Made by a program: the position numbers and the translations under genes | Assembly (NCBI GenBank): GCA_021648845.1 | Contig: JAKJHY010000001.1 | Coordinates: 186,001-250,000 of the forward strand | DNA from: Mycobacterium sp. MBM | GTDB lineage: Bacteria > Actinomycetota > Actinomycetes > Mycobacteriales > Mycobacteriaceae | Reading direction: 5' to 3' | DNA: 64,000 nt | Shown here: in pieces, positions 7,394-16,399 of the stretch | Numbering within the stretch: the stretch's first letter is position 1 | How the letters are laid out: every line of letters begins with the position of its first letter | Notes under the pieces: model-generated | Told to the model about the DNA's origin: nothing | Seen by the model: only the letters and a program-made list of their open reading frames with translations | Database searches by the model: none

Positions 7394-9313
7394 GTGAGCG
7401 AGCAGGTCGAACAGCGAGAATTCCAGGCAGAGGCCCGTCAACTGCTGCAGCTGATGGTGCACTCCATCTACTCCAACAAGGACTCGTTCCTGCGGGAACT
7501 TGTCTCCAACGCCTCCGACGCGCTGGACAAGCTGAGGCTCGCGGCGTACCAGGACAAGGACCTGGCCGTCGACACCTCCGATCTGCACATCGACATCGAA
7601 CCCGATGCGGCGGCGCGGACGCTGACCATCCGCGACAACGGCATCGGCATGTCCCGCGACGAGGTCGTCGACCTGATCGGTACGCTCGCCAAATCCGGCA
7701 CCGGGGAGCTGCGCCGCAAGCTCTCCGAGGCCCAGCAGCAGGGTGAGGTCAGCGACCTGATCGGGCAGTTCGGCATCGGGTTCTACTCCACGTTCATGGT
7801 GGCCGACTCGGTGGTGCTGCTGACCCGCAAGGCGGGTGAGAGCACCGCCACCCGTTGGGAATCCAGCGGTGACGGCACCTACACCATCGCCACCGTCGAC
7901 GATGCGCCGCAGGGCACATCGGTCACCTTGCACCTCAAACCCGAGGATGCCGACGACGAGCTGCACGACTACACCGCGCCGTGGAAGATCCGGCAACTGG
8001 TCAAGAAATACTCCGACTTCATCTCCTGGCCCATCCGCATGGAGGTGGAGAAGACGGTCCCGGCGTCGACGGAGGAGGGCGCGGAGAACACCGAGCCGAC
8101 CGTCACCACCGAGATCGAAACCATCAATTCGCGCGTCGCGCTCTGGGCCAAGTCCAAGAGCGAGGTCTCCGACGATGAGTACAAGGAGTTCTACCGGCAC
8201 ATCGCGCATGCCTGGGACGAGCCGCTCGAGGTCATCGCGATGAAGGCCGAAGGCACCTTCGAGTACCAGGCGCTGTTGTTCATCCCGTCGCAGGCACCGT
8301 TCGACCTGTTCAACCGCGACAGCCATACCGGCGTGCAGTTGTACGTCAAGCGCGTGTTCATCATGGGTGACTGCGATGAGCTGGTGCCGGAATACCTGCG
8401 CTTCGTCAAGGGTGTCGTCGATGCACAAGACATGTCGCTCAACGTTTCCCGCGAGATCCTGCAGCAGGACCGCCAGATCAAGGTGATCCGGCGCAGTCTC
8501 ACCAAGAAGGTGCTGTCGGCGATCAAGGATCTGCAGGCCAACCGTCCCGATGACTATGCGACGTTCTGGACCCAGTTCGGCCGCGCCTTCAAGGAGGGCC
8601 TGCTCTCCGACGCCGACAACCGCGACACGCTGCTGGCCCTGTCGTCATTCGCTTCGACGCATTCGCAGGACACTCCCACCACACTGGCCGATTACGTGGG
8701 CCGGATGAAAGACGACCAGCAGCAGATCTTCTACGCGACCGGCGAATCACGCCAGCTGCTGGAGCGCTCCCCGCATCTGGAGGCGTTCAAGGCCAAGGGG
8801 TACGAGGTGCTGCTGCTCACCGACCCGGTGGACGAGGTATGGGTCGAGTCGGTGCCCGAGTTCGACGGCAAGGCGCTGCAATCCGTGGCCAAGGGCGAGG
8901 TCGACCTCGGCTCCGCCGACGACACCGCCGATGCCGACCGCGGCGAGTTCACCGAGCTGTTGGCCTGGCTGCAGGAAACCCTCGATGAGCACGTCAAGGA
9001 GGTGCGGCTCTCGACGCGGTTGACGTCGTCACCGGCGTGCCTGATCACCGACACCTTCGGCATCACCCCGCAACTGGCGCGGATGTACCGGGCCTCCGGC
9101 CAGGACGTGCCCGTCGGCAAGCGCACCCTGGAACTGAATCCCGATCACCCCCTGGTCACCGGGCTCCGGGACGCCTTGGCATCGGGGACCGAAGGGCTCA
9201 GCGATGCCGCCGAGTTGCTCTACGGCACAGCGCTTCTCGCCGAGGGTGGGTCCCTCGACGATCCGGCACGCTTTGCCGCCATCCTGGCTGACCGGTTGGC
9301 CAAATCCATCTAG
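7394..9313 (+). CDS. htpG: Hsp90-family chaperone HtpG
   Basis: 639 residues, full length. The N-terminal GHKL ATPase shows [16 protein letters not shown] (Mg-binding Asn), [21 protein letters not shown] and [16 protein letters not shown]. The middle domain contains [12 protein letters not shown] and the conserved Arg region [11 protein letters not shown]; a C-terminal dimerisation domain follows. It is a cytosolic ATP-dependent chaperone. M. tuberculosis has htpG elsewhere (Rv2299c), so its place next to pcd is a rearrangement relative to that genome. The GTG start is chosen from the -10 spacing and the conserved [13 protein letters not shown]-terminus. Confidence 0.96.
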
Positions 9314-9390
9314 CCGACCGGGCCGGCGGGCCGTTTCACTGTGTAGTTGTCAAGGTGCTGCGCGACCTGGGCTTCGGCTGTACGGGTGAG

Positions 9391-10722
9391 CTATGCGGCG
9401 GCCGGTAGGTCGGTCATGGTGCGTCGGTTGTGGGAACGCAGATGCTCCGGTTCGGGATCACCCGGCGTGCGGGGTGGGATGAACCAGGGGTGTCTGTCTC
9501 GGCCGAGGTAGACCTGCCAACCTCCGTGATGGATCAGCGTGTGGTGCAGCCGGCACAGCAGCACGCCGTTGTCCAAACTCGTTGCCCCACCGTGACTCCA
9601 CGGGTCGATATGGTGGGCATCGCACCAGGACACCGGCCGGCCACACCCCGGATGGGCGCAGCCACCGTCACGGACCCCCAGGGCTTTGCGGATCGCGGGC
9701 GTGAACAGCCGCTCCGCGCGACCGACATCCAACGGCACACCGGAGTAATCGACGATCACATTGGTCAACGTCGAATCGCAAGCGATCAGATCCGCCGTCG
9801 CCGCGCTGACCGGTCCGCCGAACCCGAGGCGGTCCACCACCTCCTCACCACCCACTGCCGCGGCGGCAGGGGCAGGCCGGATCAACGTGACGTGCGGCAG
9901 CACCCCGCCGGACATCGGTCGCGTCGACTGCGACAGATAGCTCCGCAGGATCTGCCCGACCGCATCACCGCGGCGCTTCTCGATCGGGCGTGGATCCGGC
10001 GAGCCATCTGGTAGCGGCACCGGCCGACAGAGCGGATCCAGCGCAGCGCAAAGCCCGTCCCCGGTCCCCACATCCAGGTTGAGGGTGGCCTCATACCGGC
10101 CCTCCCCGTCCAGGACCAGGGTCATCGTGTTGAGGTCGGTGTCCTCGGCGACGGGCACCGCACGCTCCTCCGGCGGAAGATCTACGGCGCGGTCGATGGC
10201 GATCGCCCGCGCCTTCTTACCCACCTCAGCCGGGGTGGTCTGAATCATCAGCTTCGTCACCACACTCGCCCGGTCCTGCTCGGAGAGCTCGGTTCTGGCA
10301 CCGATATGCGTGACGCCTCTGCCGATGGCATCGGCGAACTCGATCCCGACCCCACCCAACCGCTGCGCAGTTGTCAACGCGGGCAGCAGATGCGCCGCCC
10401 GGCCCACCCGCACCGCGCGCACCGCCGCACCCGGGGCCATGCCCAACAGTTTGAGCAGATCTGGGCCCTTGGGCAGATGCCGGCGCGGCGGGACGCCTGC
10501 GCGTTCGGCGGCCGCGACCGCCGACGCGACAACGAAAGCCATCAGGTTGCCTGCCGTCACCGCTGCGGCCAGCACCGCCAACAACGCCTCGTCATCGATC
10601 ACCGGCCGCGGACACTCCAACAGATGAAACAACGTCCGCTGCGCATCATCGGCCGGCTCCTGGGCCGGAGCCAGATCATCGATCAAGGCATCAAGAAAGC
10701 GATTCACATCGGTGGCGTCCAT
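9391..10722 (-). CDS. 13E12-family DUF222/HNH endonuclease-like protein
   Basis: 443 residues from the ATG at 10722 (an upstream in-frame start at 10767 also exists). The long helical DUF222 region (about 1-320) is followed by a C-terminal HNH domain: CAHPGCGRPVSWCDAHHI, then HGGATSLDNGVLLC and RLHHTLIHHGGW. This is the mycobacterial REP13E12 repeat family, present in many copies per genome and associated with prophage attachment and the LexA regulon. Nuclease activity is predicted from the motif only. A consensus SOS box lies 149 bp upstream of the start. The reading frame is intact. Confidence 0.9.
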   Translation of the reverse strand: MDATDVNRFLDALIDDLAPAQEPADDAQRTLFHLLECPRPVIDDEALLAVLAAAVTAGNLMAFVVASAVAAAERAGVPPRRHLPKGPDLLKLLGMAPGAAVRAVRVGRAAHLLPALTTAQRLGGVGIEFADAIGRGVTHIGARTELSEQDRASVVTKLMIQTTPAEVGKKARAIAIDRAVDLPPEERAVPVAEDTDLNTMTLVLDGEGRYEATLNLDVGTGDGLCAALDPLCRPVPLPDGSPDPRPIEKRRGDAVGQILRSYLSQSTRPMSGGVLPHVTLIRPAPAAAAVGGEEVVDRLGFGGPVSAATADLIACDSTLTNVIVDYSGVPLDVGRAERLFTPAIRKALGVRDGGCAHPGCGRPVSWCDAHHIDPWSHGGATSLDNGVLLCRLHHTLIHHGGWQVYLGRDRHPWFIPPRTPGDPEPEHLRSHNRRTMTDLPAAA

Positions 10723-10870
10723 AACGGGACCCAACCTTTCGGACAAGACCAAAAGACACTCGCCCACAGGGGCGTCACGGCCCGATCAACCCTCGTCAGG
10801 GTCGGTCGAACCTTCTCGACGGCGTGACGCCGCCGACACGGGCTCACCTATGAGTGGGAGCCTCTCCGCT

Positions 10871-10886
10871 TCGAACTTGTGTTCGA
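10871..10886. promoter_or_regulatory. Mycobacterial SOS box (LexA site)
   Basis: TCGAAC-TTGT-GTTCGA matches the mycobacterial LexA consensus TCGAAC-N4-GTTCGA exactly in both arms. It lies upstream of the minus-strand 13E12 HNH gene. Several 13E12 copies in M. tuberculosis are known LexA targets, so DNA-damage induction of this gene is expected. Confidence 0.85.
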
Positions 10887-10909
10887 TGATACCTCCGAAG
10901 TTCAACCCG

Positions 10910-11158
10910 CGCAAGCGTTATCTCTCAGGCACCTGCATCCGAACGGTAAGCGACACAGGCAACATCGGACTGGAATCCATCGCCGACAAAGTCGGCGCCC
11001 AACGCGCGTTCCGACCAGTACTTGTGATCGGCGTCGATGACCAGATCATCGTCACCGACCTCGACAGCGACGTCATCGCCGAACGAATCCGACCACAGAC
11101 CAAGATCAACTACGTCGGCAACGGCCGACCCCCGCGGCGCACGCCCCAAGAACCGTAG
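10910..11158 (+). pseudogene. IS481-like transposase C-terminal remnant
   Basis: About 82 in-frame codons read like the C-terminal beta-rich tail of an IS481-type integrase-core transposase (pattern RTVSDTGNIG, then FRPVLVIGVDDQIIVTDLD, then VIAERIRP). No catalytic DDE region, inverted repeats or upstream transposase sequence are present, so it is a decayed fragment. The 521-bp gap between the HNH start (10722) and the CoA-transferase stop (11244) holds this remnant and the SOS box; I recognise nothing else in it. Confidence 0.45.
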
Positions 11159-11243
11159 TCCTGATACAGAACTATCTCCATGTCCTGAGACTTCCCGGTC
11201 AACCCGCGCCAGTGTTGTCTCGAAACCCGATGACGATCGCACC

Positions 11244-12398
11244 TCAGCGCCGGACGTCGGCCTGCAAGTCCCCGAGGACCGCCTCGGTGTCGGCCCCCAG
11301 CTGCGGCGCAGGGCCCCGGACGCGACCCGGCGTCCGCGAGAACCAGGTCGGCACTCCCGGGAAGCGCACCGGACCGTCGGGGGTCTGCACCGTCTCGAAC
11401 AGACCGGCGGCATTGAGTTGGGGCGAATCGAACAGCGCGTCGAGGGTGTTGATCGGCGTGGCCGGAATCTCCAGCTCGGCGAACAGCGTGAGCCACTCCG
11501 CGGTGGTGCGTTCCAGCATGGTCTGCGCGACCAGACCGTACACGGTGTCGATCTGCTTGGCGCGCAGGGCAAGCGTGGCGTACTCGGGTGAATCCCAGGC
11601 CGGTCGCACCGCGTCGATGAACGCGCGCCAGTGCTTGTCGTTGTATATCAGCGCCGCGACGTGCCCGTCCCTGGTGGCGTACGGCCGCCGATTCGGCGCC
11701 ACGGTCCGCGGATAGATCGCGGGTCCCAGCGGGGGGTCGAACATGGCGCCGTTGGCATGTTCGACCAGCATGAAGGATGCCATGGTCTCGAACATGCTGA
11801 CCTCGACCTCCTGCCCTTCACCGGTCCGCTCCCGGTGGAACAGAGCCATCATGGTGGCGTAGAGCGCGGTCAGCCCGGTGACCTTGTCGGCCATGATCGT
11901 CGCGACATACGTGGCATCGCCGGTCAGTTGGCGTTGCACCGCCGGCAGCCCACATTCGGCTTGGATGGTGTCGTCGTAGGCCGGCCGGTCGGCGTCGGGT
12001 CCGCGCCTGCTGTACCCGTAGCAGTTGGTGTAGATGATCTTGGGGTTTATCGAGGCCACCGCGTCGTAGTCGAACCCGAGCCGGGCGATCGCCTTGGCCC
12101 GCATCGAATGGATGAACACGTCCGCCGTCGAGACAAGTGCCCGAAGCGCCGCGGCGCCCGCCTCGGAGCGCAGATCGAGTACGACGCTGCGCTTGCCGCG
12201 GTTCACGTTGACGAACACGCCGTTCATGCCCGCAGACGGACCCACCGCCACGTTGCGGGTGATATCCCCCTCGGGGGGCTCGATCTTGATGACATCGGCA
12301 CCCATATCGGCCATGATCTGGGTGCAGTACGGGCCCATCACCACCGAGGTGACGTCGATGACACGCACTCCCTCCAGCGGCCCGTTGGGCTCACTCAT
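11244..12398 (-). CDS. CaiB/BaiF-type CoA-transferase
   Basis: 384 residues, class III CoA-transferase. The N-terminus LEGVRVIDVTSVVMGPYCTQIMADMGADVIKIE is diagnostic, as are NVNRGKRSVVLDLR, the catalytic-Asp stretch ADKVTGLTALYA and GEGQEVEVSMFETM. Such enzymes move CoA between a thioester and a carboxylic acid substrate in the cytosol. The ATG at 12398 overlaps the upstream SDR stop by 8 nt. It is the last gene of the long minus-strand catabolic operon starting at 18669. The substrate is unknown, presumably an intermediate made by the oxygenases encoded upstream. Confidence 0.88.
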   Translation of the reverse strand: MSEPNGPLEGVRVIDVTSVVMGPYCTQIMADMGADVIKIEPPEGDITRNVAVGPSAGMNGVFVNVNRGKRSVVLDLRSEAGAAALRALVSTADVFIHSMRAKAIARLGFDYDAVASINPKIIYTNCYGYSRRGPDADRPAYDDTIQAECGLPAVQRQLTGDATYVATIMADKVTGLTALYATMMALFHRERTGEGQEVEVSMFETMASFMLVEHANGAMFDPPLGPAIYPRTVAPNRRPYATRDGHVAALIYNDKHWRAFIDAVRPAWDSPEYATLALRAKQIDTVYGLVAQTMLERTTAEWLTLFAELEIPATPINTLDALFDSPQLNAAGLFETVQTPDGPVRFPGVPTWFSRTPGRVRGPAPQLGADTEAVLGDLQADVRR

Positions 12399-13311
12399 GC
12401 TGGGCCCCCGCCGATGCCATGGCGAACGAGAACCGGATGTGGTCGGTGTGCCCGTCGGGCACGGGCGGGAACACCAGCGGTGCGCTGTCATCGCGGATCT
12501 GGTCGGCGTGCTCGGCGACATCCTCGACGGACCACGACGGCCGGTACACCCCGGCCGTCTCGGCGATGAAGGCGCGGGCCACCCGGCCACCGATCGCGAC
12601 CAGCATCTCGCCGGTCACCGGGCAGGTGTCATGGCACAGCCAGGCCACTGTCGGGGCCACCAGGTCGGGACCCATCGGCGGATACGACGAGGTATCGATG
12701 CCCTCCGCCATCCGGGTGACCGCGCTGGGAACGACGATATTGCACGCCACGTTGTGGCCGGCCCCCTCCAGAGCGGCCACATTGGACAGCCCGATGAGAC
12801 CGGCCTTGCCGACGGCGTAGTTGGCCACGTTGTGGTTGCCGTAGAGCCCGCCGATGGACGACGTCAGCACGATGCGGCCGAATCCGTTGTCGCACATCAG
12901 TGGAAATGCCGGTCGTAGCACGTGGAAGCCGCCGCGCAGGTGCACGTCGAGGACGGCGTCGAAGTCCTCGTAGCTCAACTCGCGCAGCGACCCGCGGCGC
13001 ACCGTTCCGGCGTTGTGGATGAGAATGTCGATCCGCCCGAAACGCGATACGGCGGTATCGATGATCGCGCGACCACCGTCGGCCGTCGCCACCGAATCGG
13101 TGTTGGCAACGGCGTCTCCCCCGGCGGCGATGATCTCATCGGCCACCCGCTGCGCAGGGGTGTCGTCGCCACCGTCGCCGGCGAGGTCGGCACCCGGATC
13201 GTTGACGACCACGCGTGCGCCGCGCGATGCCAGCAGCAGGGCGTACTCGCGCCCCAAACCCCGGCCGGCGCCGGTGATGACCGCGACCCGATCATCAAAA
13301 CGCAGCGTCAC
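12391..13311 (-). CDS. Short-chain dehydrogenase (HSD17B4/FOX2-like)
   Basis: 306 residues. Rossmann motif TGAGRGLGREYALLLA, the NDPG acidic turn after beta-2 (typical of NAD-preferring peroxisomal-MFE-like SDRs), HNAG, the catalytic Ser in LTSSIGG and YAVGK with Tyr and Lys. A C-terminal extension of about 60 residues follows the SDR core. GTG start at 13311 overlaps the BVMO stop as GTGA. It probably oxidises a hydroxy-acyl or alcohol intermediate of the cluster. The acyl-CoA role is suggested by its resemblance to the multifunctional-enzyme SDR domain and by the adjoining CoA-transferase. Confidence 0.86.
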   Translation of the reverse strand: MTLRFDDRVAVITGAGRGLGREYALLLASRGARVVVNDPGADLAGDGGDDTPAQRVADEIIAAGGDAVANTDSVATADGGRAIIDTAVSRFGRIDILIHNAGTVRRGSLRELSYEDFDAVLDVHLRGGFHVLRPAFPLMCDNGFGRIVLTSSIGGLYGNHNVANYAVGKAGLIGLSNVAALEGAGHNVACNIVVPSAVTRMAEGIDTSSYPPMGPDLVAPTVAWLCHDTCPVTGEMLVAIGGRVARAFIAETAGVYRPSWSVEDVAEHADQIRDDSAPLVFPPVPDGHTDHIRFSFAMASAGAQHE

Positions 13312-15155
13312 CCGAGCTCCAGTCCGTGCAGGTCACCCGCGGCACGCCAGTCGGCGATCAGTTCTTCGAACGCGTAGAACCCGGGGGCGTAGAAGTCACC
13401 GAGGAACGCACCGTTGCGCACGGCGCCACCGCGACCTTCGTTGTTGTAATAGCCCGGGGTGCAGGACAGTTCGAATGCGGAGTTGTCGATCGAGAGTTCG
13501 CGCACGGTCGCGACCCAGGCCTGCTGGCCCTCCTGGCTCGGCTCCACCGTCGTGGCGCCACGGTTGTGGGCTTCGGAGATGATGTAGGCGATATGGCGGG
13601 CCTGCTGCTCGAACATCGCGGTCGTGTTGGCCGAGACACCGCCCTGGATGAAGCCCATGAAGAACTGGTTGGGAAATCCGCGGCTGGTCATGCCGTGCAG
13701 CGTCTTGTAGTCCTCACGCCAGTGGTCGAACAACGACAGCCCGTCGCGCCCGACGATGCGCTCGATGGCGAACCGGCGGTGGATCTCGGTGGATATCTCG
13801 AAGCCGCTGGCGAAGATCACGCAGTCGACCTCGTACTCCACGCCGTCGGCGACGATGCCGTGGGCGGTCAGCCGCTCCACGCCCTTGGCTGCCGATACGT
13901 CGACCAGCGTGACGTTGGGTCGGTTGAAGGTGGCCAGGTAGTGCTCGCTGGAGGTCGGCCGCTTACACATGAAGCGGTAGTAGGGCTTCAGCGCCTCGGC
14001 GGTGTCCGGATCGGTCACGATCTCGGCTACGCGACGGCGTAGCCGCTCCATGATCTTGTAGTCCTCCTCCTCTCGGAACGCCATGATCTGCTCCATGCTC
14101 ACCGCGGCGGGATCGGCGCTGGCCGCGATGCGGGCGGTCAGGTTGCGTCCCAGCTCGGTCCAGAAGTCGCACACCAGATCCGGTTCACCGAAGACCACCC
14201 CGACGAACGGTGACCAATTGTGGAAGTTGCGCTTGCGTTCCTCTTGCCAACCCGGTTGCAGGGACGCCGCCCAGGCCGGATCGGTGGGCGGGTTGGTGCG
14301 CGCGTCGACCGAGGACGGGGTGCGCTGGAACACCAGGAGCTCCTTGGCGTCCCGACCGAGATGGGGTACCACCTGAATGCCGGTCGCGCCGGTGCCCACC
14401 AATGCCACCCGCTTGTCGGCGAGTTTGTGCAGACCGCCGTCGGCATCACCGCCGGTGTAGTCGTAATCCCATCGGGCGGAATGGAACACGTGGCCGCCGG
14501 CAGCCTGGAAGTCCTTGATTCCCGGAATACCGGGCAGCTTCGGACGGTTGTAGGAACCCTGTGCCATCACCACGAAGCGGGCCCGGATATCGTCGCCGCG
14601 ATCGGTGCTGATCTGCCAGCGCTGCGCGGTGTCCGACCAGCGAAGTTCACGAACCTGGGTGGAGAACAGGGCACCGTCGTAGAGCCCGAAGTGCTTGCCG
14701 ATATTGCGGCAGTGCTGCAGGATCTCGGCACCGTCGGCGAACTTCTTGCTCGGCATGAAGCCGAGCTCTTCGAGCAGCGGGATATAGCAGTAAGCGTCGT
14801 TGTCGCACTGGATTCCGGGGAACCGGTTCCAGTACCACACCCCGCCGAAGTCCCCGGCCATCTCGATGACCCGGATTCCCTGCACCCCTGCCTTTTTCAG
14901 GTGTGCCCCGGCCAACAGACCGGCGAACCCACCGCCGAGGATGACGACATCGACGTCCTCGGTGATCGGATCGCGCTCGGTGACCGTGGTGTACGGGTCG
15001 ACCTCGTAGAACTCGGCGAAATCCCCTTCCAGCTCCAGGTATTGCTCGGCGCCCTCGGGCCGCAGACGCTTGGCGCGCTCGGCGGCATACTTCGCCCGCA
15101 GCGCGGGGATATCGATATCGCCGGGGGTGTCCGTCGGTCCGCACGGGCTCGTCAT
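13308..15155 (-). CDS. Type I Baeyer-Villiger monooxygenase, cyclododecanone-monooxygenase-like
   Basis: 615 residues with an N-terminal extension of about 75 residues (LRAKYAAERAKRLRPEG) as in the cyclododecanone/pentadecanone monooxygenase branch. FAD Rossmann motif VVILGGGFAGLLAG, WYWNRFPGIQCD, the fingerprint region GHVFHSARWDYDYTGG, NADPH Rossmann motif LVGTGATGIQVVPHL and the C-terminal TPGYYNNEG. These enzymes insert one oxygen next to a ketone, giving a lactone or ester, using NADPH and O2. ATG at 15155 overlaps the upstream monooxygenase stop (ATGA). The substrate is not deducible; the clade suggests a large-ring or bulky cyclic ketone. Confidence 0.9.
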   Translation of the reverse strand: MTSPCGPTDTPGDIDIPALRAKYAAERAKRLRPEGAEQYLELEGDFAEFYEVDPYTTVTERDPITEDVDVVILGGGFAGLLAGAHLKKAGVQGIRVIEMAGDFGGVWYWNRFPGIQCDNDAYCYIPLLEELGFMPSKKFADGAEILQHCRNIGKHFGLYDGALFSTQVRELRWSDTAQRWQISTDRGDDIRARFVVMAQGSYNRPKLPGIPGIKDFQAAGGHVFHSARWDYDYTGGDADGGLHKLADKRVALVGTGATGIQVVPHLGRDAKELLVFQRTPSSVDARTNPPTDPAWAASLQPGWQEERKRNFHNWSPFVGVVFGEPDLVCDFWTELGRNLTARIAASADPAAVSMEQIMAFREEEDYKIMERLRRRVAEIVTDPDTAEALKPYYRFMCKRPTSSEHYLATFNRPNVTLVDVSAAKGVERLTAHGIVADGVEYEVDCVIFASGFEISTEIHRRFAIERIVGRDGLSLFDHWREDYKTLHGMTSRGFPNQFFMGFIQGGVSANTTAMFEQQARHIAYIISEAHNRGATTVEPSQEGQQAWVATVRELSIDNSAFELSCTPGYYNNEGRGGAVRNGAFLGDFYAPGFYAFEELIADWRAAGDLHGLELG

Positions 15156-16330
15156 GCGAGAGCGTTCTCCGGCAACGCGGCGGGATGCAGTGGGGCGGCC
15201 ATCTTGTGTACCGCGGGCAACACCTCCCGGGCGAAGAGCCTGGTGCTTTCCATCGCGTCCTCGTAGGGCATGGTGCCGAACTGCGGGACGATGGTCACCT
15301 CGGAGAACGAGCACGCCTCTTGGGCGGCCTTGAGCTTGTCGAAGACCACTTCCGGTGTCCCGATCAGCAGGTTGGAGGCGTGATATCCGGGCGGGCCGCC
15401 CTTTTTCTGGTCGCCCACCTGCGATGCCAGTACCGCCGTCGCGGTGGCCTCCCGGGCGGCGTAGGCCTCATAGCCCTTGACCCCCTTGAAATTGGAGGCG
15501 TCGGCAAACCCGTAGTGGACGTTGACGTCTCGGTTGGCCGTCCAGATCCACTCCTCGGTGAGTGCGGCCAGCTTCTCGTCCTCCTTGGCCGTGCAATACA
15601 TGAACATCACGTTCTTGGGCTGACAGGGCTCGAAGCCTTCCTCGGCCCGGAAGGTGTTGACCTTGCGGACCTCCTCCCCGGCATCCCAGATCGGCTTGTT
15701 GCCGACGAACAGCGGGACCATGCCGCGCCGGGACAGGATCTCCAATGATTCCGCGGTCGAGGAGGAGCTGTAGATCCGCGAGAACAGGTCCTTGCTGACG
15801 GGTTCGGGGCGCAAGGACATCTCCGGGAACTGGAAGATCTCACCGTCGTAGGAGAACCGCTTGCCGGAGAACGCCAGTTCCAGCACGTCGAGGGTCTCGT
15901 TGAATCGCTGCCGGCTCTGCTCGCGCGGCACGCCGACGGCGTCGAACTCGCTCTTGGACACCCCACGTCCGATGCCGATGGTGTTATAGCGACCGTTGGA
16001 GACGATGTCGAGGTAGGCGATCTGGTGTGCCAGGCGCACCGGATTCCACCACGGCGCGACGGCGACAAAGGTACCCAAGCTGACGCGTTCGGTGCGCCCG
16101 GCGAAATAGGTGAGCGCCTGAATCGGGTTGGGGGTCATCCCATATGGCGTGCCCTGATGTTCGGGAAACCAGATGCCGTCGAAGCCCAGCGGCTCGGCCA
16201 GGTCGCCGAGCGCCAGCGCGGCCTGCACGCACTCGTGGTCAGGTGTGGCGGGCGGGGTGCTGAAGTCGCCCGCCATCACCCTCTCCCAGTCACGCGAGTT
16301 CTGCGCACCGGTACCCAGATTGACCTTCAC
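15152..16330 (-). CDS. LLM-class (luciferase-like) flavin-dependent monooxygenase
   Basis: 392 residues of a luciferase-like TIM barrel: GFDGIWFPEHQG, RTERVSLGTFVAVAPWWNPVRLAHQI, and RYNTIGIGRGVSKSEFDAVGVP with the conserved flavin-phosphate region. It uses reduced FMN or F420 supplied by another protein; the cofactor cannot be assigned from sequence by eye. GTG start with a strong AAGGAG Shine-Dalgarno 7 nt upstream. It is followed without a gap by the BVMO, so the operon carries two unrelated flavin monooxygenases. It is separated from the Rieske gene by 69 bp that hold a palindromic repeat. Confidence 0.88.
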   Translation of the reverse strand: MKVNLGTGAQNSRDWERVMAGDFSTPPATPDHECVQAALALGDLAEPLGFDGIWFPEHQGTPYGMTPNPIQALTYFAGRTERVSLGTFVAVAPWWNPVRLAHQIAYLDIVSNGRYNTIGIGRGVSKSEFDAVGVPREQSRQRFNETLDVLELAFSGKRFSYDGEIFQFPEMSLRPEPVSKDLFSRIYSSSSTAESLEILSRRGMVPLFVGNKPIWDAGEEVRKVNTFRAEEGFEPCQPKNVMFMYCTAKEDEKLAALTEEWIWTANRDVNVHYGFADASNFKGVKGYEAYAAREATATAVLASQVGDQKKGGPPGYHASNLLIGTPEVVFDKLKAAQEACSFSEVTIVPQFGTMPYEDAMESTRLFAREVLPAVHKMAAPLHPAALPENALA

Positions 16331-16349
16331 AATCGTCTCCTTTGTCTGT

Positions 16350-16399
16350 GATTTGTGGAGTTTGAGCCGGACTCATGACGGCTGAAACTCCACCAATCG
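16350..16399. repeat. 50-bp palindromic intergenic element, copy A
   Basis: Outer bases GATTTGTGGAGTTT and the arm TGGAGTTTgAGCCG pair with CGGCTGAAACTCCA (13 of 14), leaving a short loop, so a strong hairpin can form in RNA or DNA. A second copy lies at 56774-56823 with the same length and about 43 of 50 identical bases. Copy A lies between the Rieske stop and the LLM start, inside an operon, so it may attenuate or process the transcript. Confidence 0.75.

Noticed and set aside
9314..9390. Phage attachment core next to the 13E12 gene
   Set aside because: No duplicated core or integrase gene is visible in the window.
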